Shown: positions 42,078-51,452, numbered from the stretch's first letter. The stretch is DNA of 64,000 bases from Myxococcales bacterium (GCA_020633435.1 JACKDP010000001.1:1550001-1614000), one strand, 5' to 3'. Numbers and translations: made by a program. Notes: generated from the sequence alone by a model not told the origin.

Positions 42078-42350
42078 TCAGCGGAGCCGGGGCAGCCAGC
42101 GGGCGACGATCTCGACCCCGAGCACGCCCGGCAGCCCGAAGCCCAGGAAGGCCAGGGCCGCGTTGCGCAGGACGCCGGGGCCCTCCAGGTCGGTCAGCAC
42201 CGGCACCAGCGCCAGCATCGCCGCGCCGCAGGCGACGAAGATGGCGAGCCGCATCCAGCGCCGCCCCCGGATGAAGCCGGCCACGCAGGCGATGGCGACG
42301 GCCGCCGAGCACAGCCCGTAGGCCACCGCGCCGATTCCCCCGACGAACAC
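42078..42350 (-). CDS. Small membrane protein, three predicted helices
   Basis: The protein is 90 aa with a GTG start at 42350 and GGGGGA upstream. Hydrophobic segments lie at about 3-24, 32-51 and 61-82, separated by a basic RGRRWMR loop. No family is recognised. It may have been cut off from neighbours by the rearrangement that left the dehydrogenase fragment 8 bp away. Confidence 0.6.
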   Translation of the reverse strand: MFVGGIGAVAYGLCSAAVAIACVAGFIRGRRWMRLAIFVACGAAMLALVPVLTDLEGPGVLRNAALAFLGFGLPGVLGVEIVARWLPRLR

Positions 42351-42421
42351 GTGCCGTCCCCCAAAGCTCGGGCGTGGCCCGCATCCTCCGCGGGGGCGTC
42401 ATCGGGTGTCAACGGCGCGTT

Positions 42422-42449
42422 GCGGACGCGCCCGCTGGCGCGCGTCCGC
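42422..42449 (-). terminator. Stem-loop after the TetR gene
   Basis: GCGGACGCGC and GCGCGTCCGC form a perfect 10-bp stem with an 8-nt loop, about 60 nt beyond the TetR stop on the minus strand. There is no T-tract, so termination activity is uncertain. Confidence 0.35.
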
Positions 42450-42509
42450 CGTCGGCGACCTGGGTCGAGGAGGATCGGCGGCGGCAGCCGCGCCTGGCGG
42501 GATCGGGCC

Positions 42510-43091
42510 TCAGCCCCGCCCGGCGCCCAGGCTCGCGAGGCGGTCGAGGATCGTGCGCACCAGCCACAGGGCGTGGTGCAGCGCCTCCTCGGCCGAGAAG
42601 CCGCAGTCGCGCAGGTGGCACCAGCCCGCGCCCGAGAGCACGGCGCGCAGGCTGGCGGCGGCGGCCTCGCAGGCGGCCACGGGCGCGTCGGGCCAGGCCC
42701 GCCTCAGGAGGGCCGTCACCTGCTCGAGGCGGCGCCGGCGGGTCAACTGCAGGTCGGCCACGGCCCACGGGGCGTGCACCAGCCCCCGCACCAGCTTGCT
42801 GTTGGCCTCGAAGGTGGCGAAGAGGTCGCGGGCGTAGCCCTCGAGCCCCGCCGCGTCTTCGCAGAGCGGGATGCCGGCGCGGCCGTGGAACTGGCGACCG
42901 AGCGCGTCGCGGAAGTCGTCCCGCGACGGGAAGTAGCGGTACAGCGTCCGCTCCCCCACCCGCGCCTGGGCGGCGACGGCGCGGAGGGTGGGCTCCTGCC
43001 CCGTCTCGATGAGCTCGAGCGCCGCCTCGAAGAGGCGGTTGCGGACGGCCTCGGCCTGCTCCGCGCGCAGTGATGGCCTGGCGGTCGCCAT
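42510..43091 (-). CDS. TetR-family transcriptional regulator
   Basis: The protein is 193 aa from the ATG at 43091 (MATARPSLRAEQAEAVRNRL). The N-terminal helix-turn-helix is clear: RLFEAALELIETGQEPTLRAVAAQARVGERTLYRYFPSRDDF. The C-terminal helical ligand domain is variable and contains GWCHLRDCGFSAEEALHHAL. TetR proteins are usually repressors released by a small ligand. No divergent efflux or enzyme gene identifies the ligand, and no clear operator palindrome is visible upstream. Confidence 0.92.
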   Translation of the reverse strand: MATARPSLRAEQAEAVRNRLFEAALELIETGQEPTLRAVAAQARVGERTLYRYFPSRDDFRDALGRQFHGRAGIPLCEDAAGLEGYARDLFATFEANSKLVRGLVHAPWAVADLQLTRRRRLEQVTALLRRAWPDAPVAACEAAAASLRAVLSGAGWCHLRDCGFSAEEALHHALWLVRTILDRLASLGAGRG

Positions 43092-43155
43092 GGTCGGTGG
43101 TATGCCCCATGCCCCCGGGCGGGTCAAGGGCCGCCCCGGGTGCCGTCCGCGTGGT

Positions 43156-43719
43156 TCAGTACTCGACCTGGACTTCGTAGCCGAAGTTCTTCAGGGCGGA
43201 CTTGCCGTCGATGAAGATGGAGATCACGTGCTGCTTCGCGGCCTTGACCTCGACGGTCTGCACCTCGCCGATGTTGGCGTCGCCCTCTGCGAACTCCAGA
43301 TCGGCGAGCTTCTCGGTGGGCGCGTTCTGGGGGCTGCGGCACACGGCGAAGCCCGCCTTGCCCTTCCCGCTGGTCTTCTTGATCTTCACCTTGGCCGGCG
43401 TCCCGGTGCCCGTCCCGCTCGTCACGAACAGGCGGCTGGTGGTGCCGATGATGGTCCCCGACTGCCAGGCGGTCGTGAGGATGCGGGGCCCGATCGTCGC
43501 CCAGTTGTTGTTGGCCAGGTCGTTCCACGTCGCCACGGCCAGCGTGACCCCCTTGCAGACGCCGGCCTGGCCGGCCGCCGCGGCGACGAGCGCATCACAG
43601 GCCGGCTGGAGGGCCACCCAGATGTCGGCCGCGACCGTCGCGGTCTTCCCGCAGCCCGTCGCGTGGACGTGGGCGGGCGCGGCGAGCAGGAGGAGAGCGA
43701 AGAGGGAGAGCGACTTCAT
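43156..43719 (-). CDS. Secreted protein of unknown function
   Basis: The protein is 187 aa with a clear signal peptide (MKSLSLFALLLLAAPAHVHA). The mature protein has three cysteines (GCGKTATVA..., PACDAL, GVCKGV) in the first 40 residues, a Gly/Thr/Lys-rich middle (TSGTGTGTPAKVKIKKTSGK), and a beta-rich end with VKAAKQHVISIFIDGKSALKNFGY. No family recognised. It lies 64 nt upstream of the TetR start on the same strand. Confidence 0.75.
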   Translation of the reverse strand: MKSLSLFALLLLAAPAHVHATGCGKTATVAADIWVALQPACDALVAAAAGQAGVCKGVTLAVATWNDLANNNWATIGPRILTTAWQSGTIIGTTSRLFVTSGTGTGTPAKVKIKKTSGKGKAGFAVCRSPQNAPTEKLADLEFAEGDANIGEVQTVEVKAAKQHVISIFIDGKSALKNFGYEVQVEY

Positions 43720-43770
43720 GACGACTCACTTTCCAGGGCCCGTGCCGGGCGCTCGATTAAGTGGCACACC

Positions 43771-43789
43771 ATCTGCCACATGGGCAGAT
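43771..43789. promoter_or_regulatory. Inverted repeat in an AT-richer spacer
   Basis: ATCTGCC and GGCAGAT form a perfect 7-bp inverted repeat with a 5-nt centre. It lies about 52-70 nt upstream of the secreted-protein start, within a 207-bp spacer that is less GC-rich than its surroundings. Possible operator; the regulator is unknown. Confidence 0.35.
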
Positions 43790-43926
43790 CATATGCCAGT
43801 CGCATTTGCCGAGGTCAAGGGGGATCGCCCGAGGCGCGAACCCAACGTGCAACGACCTGTTTTTCGGAGGCTTTTCGTCGGAAGTGCGGTGCCGCCAGCG
43901 GCGACGCCGGCGACCGGGGTGGCCCG

Positions 43927-44322
43927 TCAGCCTGGGGGCAGGCCGGCCGCCGCGGCCTGGAGGACCGTGTCGTCGAGGGGAGCGTCGCTGGCGAAGGCCA
44001 GGCCGACCACCGCCCGGACCTCCCCCGCCGCGTCGAAGACGGGCAGCGCCACCGCGGCCTGGGCGGCGACGGTGCGGGCGCCCGGCCGGATGTCGTCGGT
44101 GGGGTCGGTGGCCAGGTTGCAGGTCGAGACGGGGGCGCGGCGCTGCCAGGCGAGGCCGGCCATGCCCTTGCCACACGGGATGGTCGCCGTCACCGCCCGA
44201 ACGGGGGGCGGGATGCCCACGAAGGCCGTCGCCTCGAGCTGGTCGCCGACCCGGCGGTGCACGCTGCCCGCCGCCGCGCCCTCGCGGGCGATGAGCGCCT
44301 GCAACCAGCCGAGATCGCTCAT
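43927..44322 (-). CDS. Small GAF-domain protein
   Basis: The protein is 131 aa from the ATG at 44322. The single domain shows the GAF pattern: VHRRVGDQLEATAFVGIPPP, IPCGKGMAGLAWQRRAPVST, then AAVALPVFDAAGEVRAVVGLAFASD. GAF domains bind small ligands such as nucleotides or tetrapyrroles. There is no output domain, so it may act in trans. It starts 2 nt after the dus stop and is presumably co-translated. Confidence 0.82.
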   Translation of the reverse strand: MSDLGWLQALIAREGAAAGSVHRRVGDQLEATAFVGIPPPVRAVTATIPCGKGMAGLAWQRRAPVSTCNLATDPTDDIRPGARTVAAQAAVALPVFDAAGEVRAVVGLAFASDAPLDDTVLQAAAAGLPPG

Positions 44323-44324
44323 GA

Positions 44325-45383
44325 TCACCGCCGTCGCTGGCCCGGCTCGAAGGGGGCGATTTCGAGGTCGTGCACCTGGCTGAAGCCATCGCGGATGGCC
44401 TCGGCCGCCAGGCGCTCGAAGTAGGCGTCGACGGCGGCGTAGATGGGCTCGATCTCGTGGCTGTGGAAGATGGCCTGGCGCACCTCGTCGCCGTACGGCA
44501 GCCCGCGGGTGAAGTAGCCGGTGACCTTCTTCATGCGCCCGATGGCGATGTGGTCGGTGCGCGAGGCATCGCGCAGCAGGTCGAAGTAGCGCAGCAGGCA
44601 GGCGCGGCGGTCGTCGAGCGGGGGCTCGTAGGGCGTGCGCCCGGCCATGTGGTCGGCGATCTTCCGCAGAATCCAGGGGTCGCGCATGGTGCCGCGGCCG
44701 ACCATCACGCCGTCCGCGCCCGACTCGGCCAGCGCCCGCACCGCGTCGTCCACGGTGAGGATGTCGCCGTTGACGAGCACCGGCACCGAGACGGCGTCCT
44801 TCACGGCCCGCACGGCCCGCCAGTCGGCGACGCCCTTGTAGAGCTGCATCCGGGTGCGCCCGTGGACGGCGACGAGGCTCGCCCCCTCCCCCTCGGCGAT
44901 GCGGGCGATCTCGGGCGCCGTGAGGGTGTCGTGATCCCAGCCGAGCCGCATCTTCACGGTCATGGGCACCGAGATGGCCGCCCGCACGGCCGCGAACATG
45001 CGCCGGGCCAGCGCCGGCTCCCGCATGAGGGCCGAGCCGCTGAGGCCGCAGGTCACCCGCTTGCTGGGGCAGCCGAAGTTGAGGTCGACGATGTCGGCCC
45101 CCAGCTCCTCGCACCCCGCCGCCGCCCGGGCCATCGCCTCGGGCTCCCGGCCATAAATCTGAATGGAGACGGGATGTTCGGCGGGATCGAGCTCCGCCAT
45201 GGCCCAGGCCCGCTTCACCTTCTTGTCGAGCTGGTCGCTGGAGATGAACTCCGTGACCGTGAGGCCCACGCCCCCCATCCCGCGGATGAGCATGCGGAAC
45301 TCGCGGTCCGTGATCCCCTCCATGGGGGCCAGGACGGTGGCGGGGGCGACGCGGACGTCGCGAATGGTGAGCTCGAAGGCCAT
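44325..45383 (-). CDS. tRNA-dihydrouridine synthase
   Basis: The protein is 352 aa from the ATG at 45383 (MAFELTIRDVRVAPATVLAP); upstream frame is non-coding. The FMN TIM-barrel signature is present: APMEGITDREFRMLI, VDLNFGCPSKRVTCGLSGSALM with the catalytic Cys in FGCP, VKMRLGWDHD, VHGRTRMQLYKG and VNGDILTVDDA, GVMVGRGTMRDPW. It reduces specific uridines in tRNA with NADPH. Subfamily (DusA/B/C) cannot be set by eye. Confidence 0.95.
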   Translation of the reverse strand: MAFELTIRDVRVAPATVLAPMEGITDREFRMLIRGMGGVGLTVTEFISSDQLDKKVKRAWAMAELDPAEHPVSIQIYGREPEAMARAAAGCEELGADIVDLNFGCPSKRVTCGLSGSALMREPALARRMFAAVRAAISVPMTVKMRLGWDHDTLTAPEIARIAEGEGASLVAVHGRTRMQLYKGVADWRAVRAVKDAVSVPVLVNGDILTVDDAVRALAESGADGVMVGRGTMRDPWILRKIADHMAGRTPYEPPLDDRRACLLRYFDLLRDASRTDHIAIGRMKKVTGYFTRGLPYGDEVRQAIFHSHEIEPIYAAVDAYFERLAAEAIRDGFSQVHDLEIAPFEPGQRRR

Positions 45384-45495
45384 GGCGCCGGCAAGGTAGT
45401 GGGACGGCCGCTGCGCTTCAAGTCGACGCTGCCCGGTTGACCCCTCCCAAGGGCGGTGCCAGAGTCGAAGCGTTGGCCGGGGGGCAGGAGATCGG

Positions 45496-47028
45496 GTGGG
45501 AGCGGACGAGGCCAGCCTTCGAGTCTTTGAGGCCGCGAACTGGCTGCCCGAGCCCATCGCACGGCCGGTGCGTCAGGCTCAGCTTGCTGCTCACGAGCCG
45601 TCCGAGCAGGTGCAGCGGCTCGCCGAAGCGGGCGAAGCGCTCGTCAAGCTGCTGGGGAGCGTTTCGCTGCTCGACCCGGTGGCGAGGCAGGTGCTGAGAC
45701 CGGACGACGCGAAGTGGCACCGCCCCACCATCGGGGTCTGGTACGAGCAGGCCATGATGCCGCGCCGCCGTGGCAAACGGCGCCACGGCCTCGCCCCCCT
45801 CGACGAGGTCTTTGCGAATCCCGATCGACGCTCGGCGCTCGACGCCGCGCTGCGGGAGCTGGCCGCCGTGCGCAACATCCTCGCGCACCCCATCCGCCTG
45901 CCGTCTGCCGAGGAGGCCGGGCCCCTCTGCGAGCGGCTGGTGGCAGCACTCGACGCCGCACTCACCGAACTCGATTTCCTCCGTGATTACGCGATGCTCC
46001 GGGTCGACCGGCTCGACGAGGCGCGTGGCGGGCTCTGGATGACGCCGCTGCGCGGCTTCGGGGGCCTGAACGCCTCGGCGCTCTTCCCCGGCGCCCAGGG
46101 TCCAGCCATCGGGCGGATTGTCTGGGCTCGGCTGGGCCCGCGCGGCGAGTGGCTCGACCTGTACCCGCTTTACCGGCTGGGCCCGGACCGGGAGGTGCTC
46201 GCCTTCGAGCGACTGAGCGATGGGCGGGCCGAGTACCGCTCCGAGGGCCAGGCGAAGCAGAGCTACAACCTCGACATCGATGGCACCGGGTGGCTCAGCG
46301 CGCAGCTGGCCGCTCGACCCGGAGAGGCGTACAGCGCGGACTTCCGGGGAGTGGCGGATCGGCCACCCAGCGTGGCCAGCGCGCCATGGCCGGCCGCCCG
46401 GCCCCCGGCTCGTCAGCGCTGGTTCGGCCTTGCCTTGACGGGTATCACGACGCTGGTCGCCGGCGCAGCAGTCCTGGGGTGGTGGTGGCAGCGCCGCGAG
46501 GAGGCCGGGCCGCCCCCCGCGGCACCGATCGCCGCGCCCGTGGTGCCGCTCCACGTCCCCAACAGTGCGCCCGCAGTCCTCCTCCTCCAGCGCATGGTCG
46601 CCGCCTACAACGTGCCAGACATCCCGCTCCTCAAGACCGCCTTCATCGACCCGCTGGACTGCTACTACAACATCGTCCCGGACCAGAACCCCAAGCGCCG
46701 CGCCCTGCGGAGCGCCGCCAGCCGCTTTCGCGACATCAAGGGGCGGATGCACCGCGTGGTCGACGCCCATGTCGTCGTCGCCGAGCGGGCCAGGGAGGTC
46801 CTGGTCTGTGAGCACTTCAGCGAGCAGGCCCGCCAGGGCGGCGAGTTGATCCGTCGTGGCGTGCGCTACTGGGGCCTGCGACAGACCCACAACGGCTGGC
46901 GTGTCTTCGCCGAGGCGGGCGCCATGAAGGACGGATCGGACAGCCGCTGCACCGGCTGGCTGGCCAGCCGATTCGCCACCGGGCCGCTCAGCAGCTACGG
47001 CCAGACGGCCTGCGGTCGAGTGGACTGA
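45496..47028 (+). CDS. Single-pass membrane protein with HEPN-like N-terminal domain and NTF2/SnoaL-like C-terminal domain
   Basis: The protein is 510 aa. The GTG at 45496 has an AGGAG site 6 nt upstream. Residues 15-165 are helical and contain R126-N-I-L-A-H131, the R-N-x3-H arrangement typical of HEPN nucleases, in a long helix (AALRELAAVRNILAHPIRLP). Residues 170-285 are beta-rich (GRIVWARLGPRGEWLDLYPL). One membrane helix spans 309-331. The outside part (about 360-510) resembles an NTF2/SnoaL-type fold (LLQRMVAAYNVPDIPLLKTA). The base composition is a little less extreme than the flanks. The function is unknown; the HEPN reading is inference from a short motif. Confidence 0.7.
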   Translation: MGADEASLRVFEAANWLPEPIARPVRQAQLAAHEPSEQVQRLAEAGEALVKLLGSVSLLDPVARQVLRPDDAKWHRPTIGVWYEQAMMPRRRGKRRHGLAPLDEVFANPDRRSALDAALRELAAVRNILAHPIRLPSAEEAGPLCERLVAALDAALTELDFLRDYAMLRVDRLDEARGGLWMTPLRGFGGLNASALFPGAQGPAIGRIVWARLGPRGEWLDLYPLYRLGPDREVLAFERLSDGRAEYRSEGQAKQSYNLDIDGTGWLSAQLAARPGEAYSADFRGVADRPPSVASAPWPAARPPARQRWFGLALTGITTLVAGAAVLGWWWQRREEAGPPPAAPIAAPVVPLHVPNSAPAVLLLQRMVAAYNVPDIPLLKTAFIDPLDCYYNIVPDQNPKRRALRSAASRFRDIKGRMHRVVDAHVVVAERAREVLVCEHFSEQARQGGELIRRGVRYWGLRQTHNGWRVFAEAGAMKDGSDSRCTGWLASRFATGPLSSYGQTACGRVD

Positions 47029-47034
47029 CTTCCG

Positions 47035-49409
47035 TCAGTTCAGCGGGTCGGTCATGCCCACGGCCGGGTACGGGTGGAAGCGCAGGTTGTCGAGCAGGAC
47101 GGTCGACGAGTAGACGGCGTCGCCCTCGTCGTGGATGGAGAAGGTGAGCGTGAAGGTCTCGCCGGGCTCGATGGGCCAGCTCGTGCGCAGCCAGCAGGTC
47201 GAGCCGCCGCGGGCGAAGCCGGTGCCCGCCTCGCCGCAGGGGTGGTAGGGGCTCGCGAAGTAGTCGTTGTTGATCTCGATCTGGCGGCCCGCGGCGTCGA
47301 AGCTGATGTTGGTCGGCACCCCGCCGTGGGTGCTCGGGGCCTCCAGGATGGCATAGAAGGTGTCGTTGAACTCGCTGCCGATGAACTCGGGGAACTCCGC
47401 GGAAAAGAACCAGAAATCGAACGAGAAGCTCTGCGCGTCGGCGGGCGCGGTGAGGGTGACGCTCACCTGCTTGAGGTCGCAGATGTTCGCCCCGTCGCGC
47501 TGCCCGCGGCGGTTGCCGGTGAAGGCGGGGGCGGGGTCGTCGAAGCCGCAGCCGGTCTCGGCGCCAGGCACGGTCTCGGTCTCGTGCAGGGCACCCGTGG
47601 TGAGGGCGGCCATTCGGCACCCCTCGCGGGCATGGGTGGCCGTCGACTCGCCCAGGGAGGCCAGCGGCCCGTAGTCGACGCCCGGGCGGGCCTGGGAGCG
47701 GGCCTCGGCGCCGTCACACACGCCAAGGGCCTGGGCGAAGTCGGGCAGGCCGCCGCAGTCGCACGCGCCGCGGTGCTGCTCGCCGTCGCGCACGGTGGGG
47801 CAGTAGGCGGCCGCCAGGGCGCGGGCGGCCCGCACGTCGGGGTCGTCCAGCGTCAGCGCGGCGTCGAGGGCCGCGCACGCGGCGTCCACCGTCCGCGGCA
47901 ACGCGCCTTCGCGCAGCGCCCAGAGGTCCTGCAGGCCCTCCGCGAAGGCCACCAGCGCCGTCACCTTGTCCAGGTTCTCGGCCGGCGCGGCCAGCAGCTC
48001 GGCGAGCGTGAGCTGCTGCTCGGCGCTGCGCCGCTCCCCCGTCCGGGCGTCCGTCCAGGCGATGCGCGCGGTGAAGACCTCCTCGCCCGTGACGGCGTCG
48101 GGCGCGCACGTCCCGATGACCTGGCTGATCACCATCTGGTCCGCGGGCGCGAGGTTCTGGGGGGTGACCTCCGCCGGGTTCGTCGAGACCTCCTCGCCGT
48201 GAAAGGCGACGAGCTGCCAGCGCGCCGGCAGGGTGAGCGCGACCTGCACGTCCAGGGCGGCCAGCTCCATGACCTGCACGAACTGCTCGTGGAAGACGCG
48301 CTCGGCCTCGGCGGGGCCGTCCACGAAGACGTAGGCGCCCTTGCCCAGATCGGTCACGGCGTCCATCAGGCTGTCGTCGAAGCCCTCCCCCAGGCCGACG
48401 CCCATCAGGTACATGCCCTCGGCGCGGGCGTCGCCGGCGTGCTCGGCGATGAGGGCCTTGCTCGTCTGGCCGGCGTTGGCGCCGCCATCGCTGAAGAGGA
48501 CGACGCGGCTCATGCGGCCGGGGTGGGCGTGGTCGAAGGCGCGGGCGTAGGCGAGGCGCAGGCCGGCCTCCAGGTCCGTGGCGCCGTTGGGCACGAGGGC
48601 CGCGAAGAGGGCGTCGCGGTCGATCTGATCGGCCCGCAGGCCGTCGGCCAGCACCGCCGGCGCGGCGGACATGCGCACCACGCTGACGCGATCCTGGGGG
48701 GTGAGCTCGTCCAGCAGGGCCGTCACGCCGGCGCGCAGGGCCTCCATCGGGGGGCCCGCCATGGAGCCGGAGCTGTCGAGCAGCAGGACGACGTTCAGGG
48801 GCCGGGCCTCGGCCCGCGCCATGTCGGGCGAGCGGACGCCCAGGACCAGGCGGTACTGACCCGGCTCCTCGGCCGGCCGCAGCTCGGGGCGGATGGCCAG
48901 GCCCTCGGCGGGGGCCTCGAACCGGAAGCTGGCCTGGTTGAGGAACTCGTAGGTGCGCACGACCTCGGGGGGCACCAGGCGGCCGGCCTCGATGAGGGCG
49001 CGGACCAGGACGGGGGACGCCTGGGAGTTGGAGTCGTCGGCCGAGAGGTACAGGGTGGTAGGGCCCGCGTCCGCGCAGGCGCCGGCAGGCGGATCTTCGG
49101 GGGGCGGCTCGTCCTCCGGGGGGGCGTCGGGGCCGGCGCCGCCCACGCCGCCCGCGCCCCCCATCCCGCCCGCCCCGCCGGCGCCCCCGTAGCCGCCAGC
49201 GCCACCGGCGCCGCCGCCGTAGCTCCGCCGCCACCGCCGGCGCCGCCGTAGCCACCGCCGCCGCCCCCCATGCCGCCGGCCCCGCCGCCGTAGCCATCGT
49301 CGAAGGGCGCCGAGCCCGCGTCCGCGCCGCTCGCCGAGCCGCCCCCCTCGTCCTCGACGTCACACCCCACCAGACCCAGGGCCACCAGGGCCGCCACCGC
49401 GTAGCGCAT
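47035..49409 (-). CDS. vWA-domain lipoprotein with Gly-rich linker, apparent frameshift
   Basis: The ATG at 49409 has GGAGG upstream and gives a lipoprotein signal (MRYAVAALVALGLVGC). The linker is GGGYGGAGG-type low complexity. At about 49216 the reading frame changes by one base: the upstream frame runs into non-coding-like sequence while the downstream frame continues the same Gly/Ala pattern (GGAGGMGGAGG) into a 700-residue domain part. That part has a vWA domain with intact MIDAS (LLLDSSGSM, then FSDGGANAG). The C-terminal region is a lectin-like/choice-of-anchor domain (SFSFDFWFFSAEFPEFIG, VYSSTVLLDNLRFHP). Probably an outer-membrane adhesin-like protein. Convergent with the HEPN-like gene (6 bp). 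Confidence 0.8.
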
Positions 49410-49535
49410 CGTCGCCTCCGTGCTGTGTTCGCCCCACCGGACGCAGCACAGAGGCGGTCTTACGGCCGCGGCGCCTCAGCACCGCCACCTGCCGGCAACA
49501 TCATGAAATCAATGAGATTTTCACGAAACCGCGCG

Positions 49536-51452
49536 TCAGCGCAGCCGCCAGACCCGGCGCTCGTAGCTGTCATCGAAGATGGAGCGGACCGCGCCACACC
49601 GGTAGCCAGCGGTGAGCCGGTTGCCGCTCATGTGCCAGCAGAGGCGCGTGGGGTCCTCGGCGCCGGCGATGTCGCAGGTGACGCGGTTCACCTCGGCGCC
49701 CGGCGAGGCGAAGCCGATGGAGCTGGCCGCGTTGTAGTACCAGCCCACGCCGTTGTGCTCGTGGATCGCGTCGGCGGCCGCGCCGACGTCCCGGAAGACC
49801 TCGTCGCGCTCGCCCTGGGCCAGGAGCGCCCAGTTGGGGGCGCCGCGCGGCCGGCAGCCCACCATGATGTGCGAGCCTTCGCAGGCCGCGAGGAAGGCGT
49901 CGGCCAGGACGGCATCTCTGGCCTCGTAGTCGCCGTCGTAGCAGACCTCCCAGCTCCGCGTCCGCGCATCGGGGACAGCCTGGCGGATGCCGCTGAAGCG
50001 CAGGACGCCATCGCAGAGGCCGTCGGCGCAGGTGCCCGCGCACGGCTGGCCGCAGCCCCCGCAGTTCGCCGGATCCCGCTGCAGATCGAAGGTCTCGTCG
50101 ACGCGGCCATCGCAGTCGTCATCGATGCCGTTGCAGGTCTCGATGGCCTGCCCGCGCAGGGGGTCGGTGCAGGCGACCGGCTCGCCCCCGAGGCACGCGG
50201 GCACGGCGTGGCGGCAAGCCCCGACGCCGCACTCGATGGGCGCCAGGCCCTCGTCGACGACGCCGTCGCAGTCGTTGTCCAGGCCGTCACAGACCTCCTC
50301 CTCGGGGCCGACGCCATCGCACTGGGCCCAGCCGGCGGCCGGGCCGCAGATCTGTCGGCCGCGGGTGCAGAGGCCCCGCTCGATGCCGCAGGGGCGGCTC
50401 GTCCCGGGCGCGCAACAGGGCAGCTGCCCCTCGTCGACGCGGCCGTCGCAGTCGTCGTCGATCCCCGTGCAGTCCTCCAGCCGACCCATGGGGGCCACCG
50501 CATTGCACCGCGTGCTGACGAACGACGCGCAGACGACGACGCCCGGCGTTTCGCAGAGGCCGAGGCCCCCTGAGCAGGGCTCCCCGAGCCCGGGGAAGCC
50601 CTCATCGACGCCCTCGTCGCAGTCGTTGTCGGCGCCGTCGCAGAGCTCGGGGCTCCCGAGCCAGCGGGCGGCGTCGTCGTCGTCGCAGTCGCCCGCGCAC
50701 ACCGGCTGGCCGTCGCCGTCGGCGTCGGTGTGGTCGGCCGCGCCGATGGGCTCGACCGGGCAGGGATCGCACGCATCCCCCAGCCCGTCTCCGTCGCCAT
50801 CCGCCTGGTCCGGGTCGACCACCAACGGGCAGACGTCGCAGGCGTCGCCCCGGCCGTCGCCGTCGGTGTCGGTCTGGGCCGGGTTGGCCACCCGCGGGCA
50901 CAGGTCGCTGCGGTCCGGCACCCCATCGGCGTCGTCGTCGCCCGGGATCTCGCAGCGGTCGCCGATGCCGTCGCCGTCGGCGTCGGCCTGGTCAGGGTCG
51001 GCGTCGCGGGGACAGACATCGCAGGGGTCCCCGAAGCCATCGCCGTCGGTGTCGTCGACGGCGCCCGCCACGCCGGGGCAGGGATCGTCCCGGTCGGGCA
51101 CCCCGTCGCCGTCGGCGTCGCCGACGTCGCAGGCGTCGCCCAGGCCATCCCCGTCGGCGTCGCGCTGGGTGGGGTTGGGAGCGGCGACGCAGTTGTCAGC
51201 GTCGTCGGGGACGCCGTCGCCGTCGCCATCCGCGAGGGCGGCGTCCGGGGGCGTCGCCGCGTCGGCCGGGGTCGCGTCCCGCGGCGGGCTGCCGTCACGG
51301 GGGCTCCCGTCCGCGGGCGGGGGGGCGCCGTCGAGCGGGCCCCCGTCGCTCACCCGGGCGTCCGAAGCCGCGGCGTCAGCCGTCGGATCATCGGATCCCC
51401 CGCCGCTGCACCCCACGATGACCGCCAGGACACTCCACCAGAGACACTTCAT
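49536..51452 (-). CDS. Repeat lipoprotein: TSP3-type repeats, MopE motifs and shared C-terminal domain
   Basis: The protein is 638 aa from the ATG at 51452 with a GGAGGGGAG ribosome site and lipobox signal (MKCLWWSVLAVIVGC). An Asp/Pro/Ala linker precedes thrombospondin type-3 repeats (DADGDGLGDACD, DTDGDGFGDPCDVCP) at about 75-245. At least four MopE motifs (CDGADNDCDEGVDEG, CDGLDNDCDGVVDEG) and a Cys-rich NCGGCGQPCAGTC segment follow. The last 150 residues (FSGIRQAVPDARTRSWEVCY to YRCGAV) match the C-terminal domain of the giant lipoprotein at 11208-14771. Ca2+ and possibly other metals are likely ligands; location surface. Function unknown. Confidence 0.9.
   Translation of the reverse strand: MKCLWWSVLAVIVGCSGGGSDDPTADAAASDARVSDGGPLDGAPPPADGSPRDGSPPRDATPADAATPPDAALADGDGDGVPDDADNCVAAPNPTQRDADGDGLGDACDVGDADGDGVPDRDDPCPGVAGAVDDTDGDGFGDPCDVCPRDADPDQADADGDGIGDRCEIPGDDDADGVPDRSDLCPRVANPAQTDTDGDGRGDACDVCPLVVDPDQADGDGDGLGDACDPCPVEPIGAADHTDADGDGQPVCAGDCDDDDAARWLGSPELCDGADNDCDEGVDEGFPGLGEPCSGGLGLCETPGVVVCASFVSTRCNAVAPMGRLEDCTGIDDDCDGRVDEGQLPCCAPGTSRPCGIERGLCTRGRQICGPAAGWAQCDGVGPEEEVCDGLDNDCDGVVDEGLAPIECGVGACRHAVPACLGGEPVACTDPLRGQAIETCNGIDDDCDGRVDETFDLQRDPANCGGCGQPCAGTCADGLCDGVLRFSGIRQAVPDARTRSWEVCYDGDYEARDAVLADAFLAACEGSHIMVGCRPRGAPNWALLAQGERDEVFRDVGAAADAIHEHNGVGWYYNAASSIGFASPGAEVNRVTCDIAGAEDPTRLCWHMSGNRLTAGYRCGAVRSIFDDSYERRVWRLR

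Noticed and set aside
41755..42321. Plus-strand 188-codon open frame across the IS remnant and dehydrogenase fragment
   Set aside because: Only its first 35-40 codons match OrfA; the rest is out of frame with the dehydrogenase fragment and antisense to the small membrane gene.
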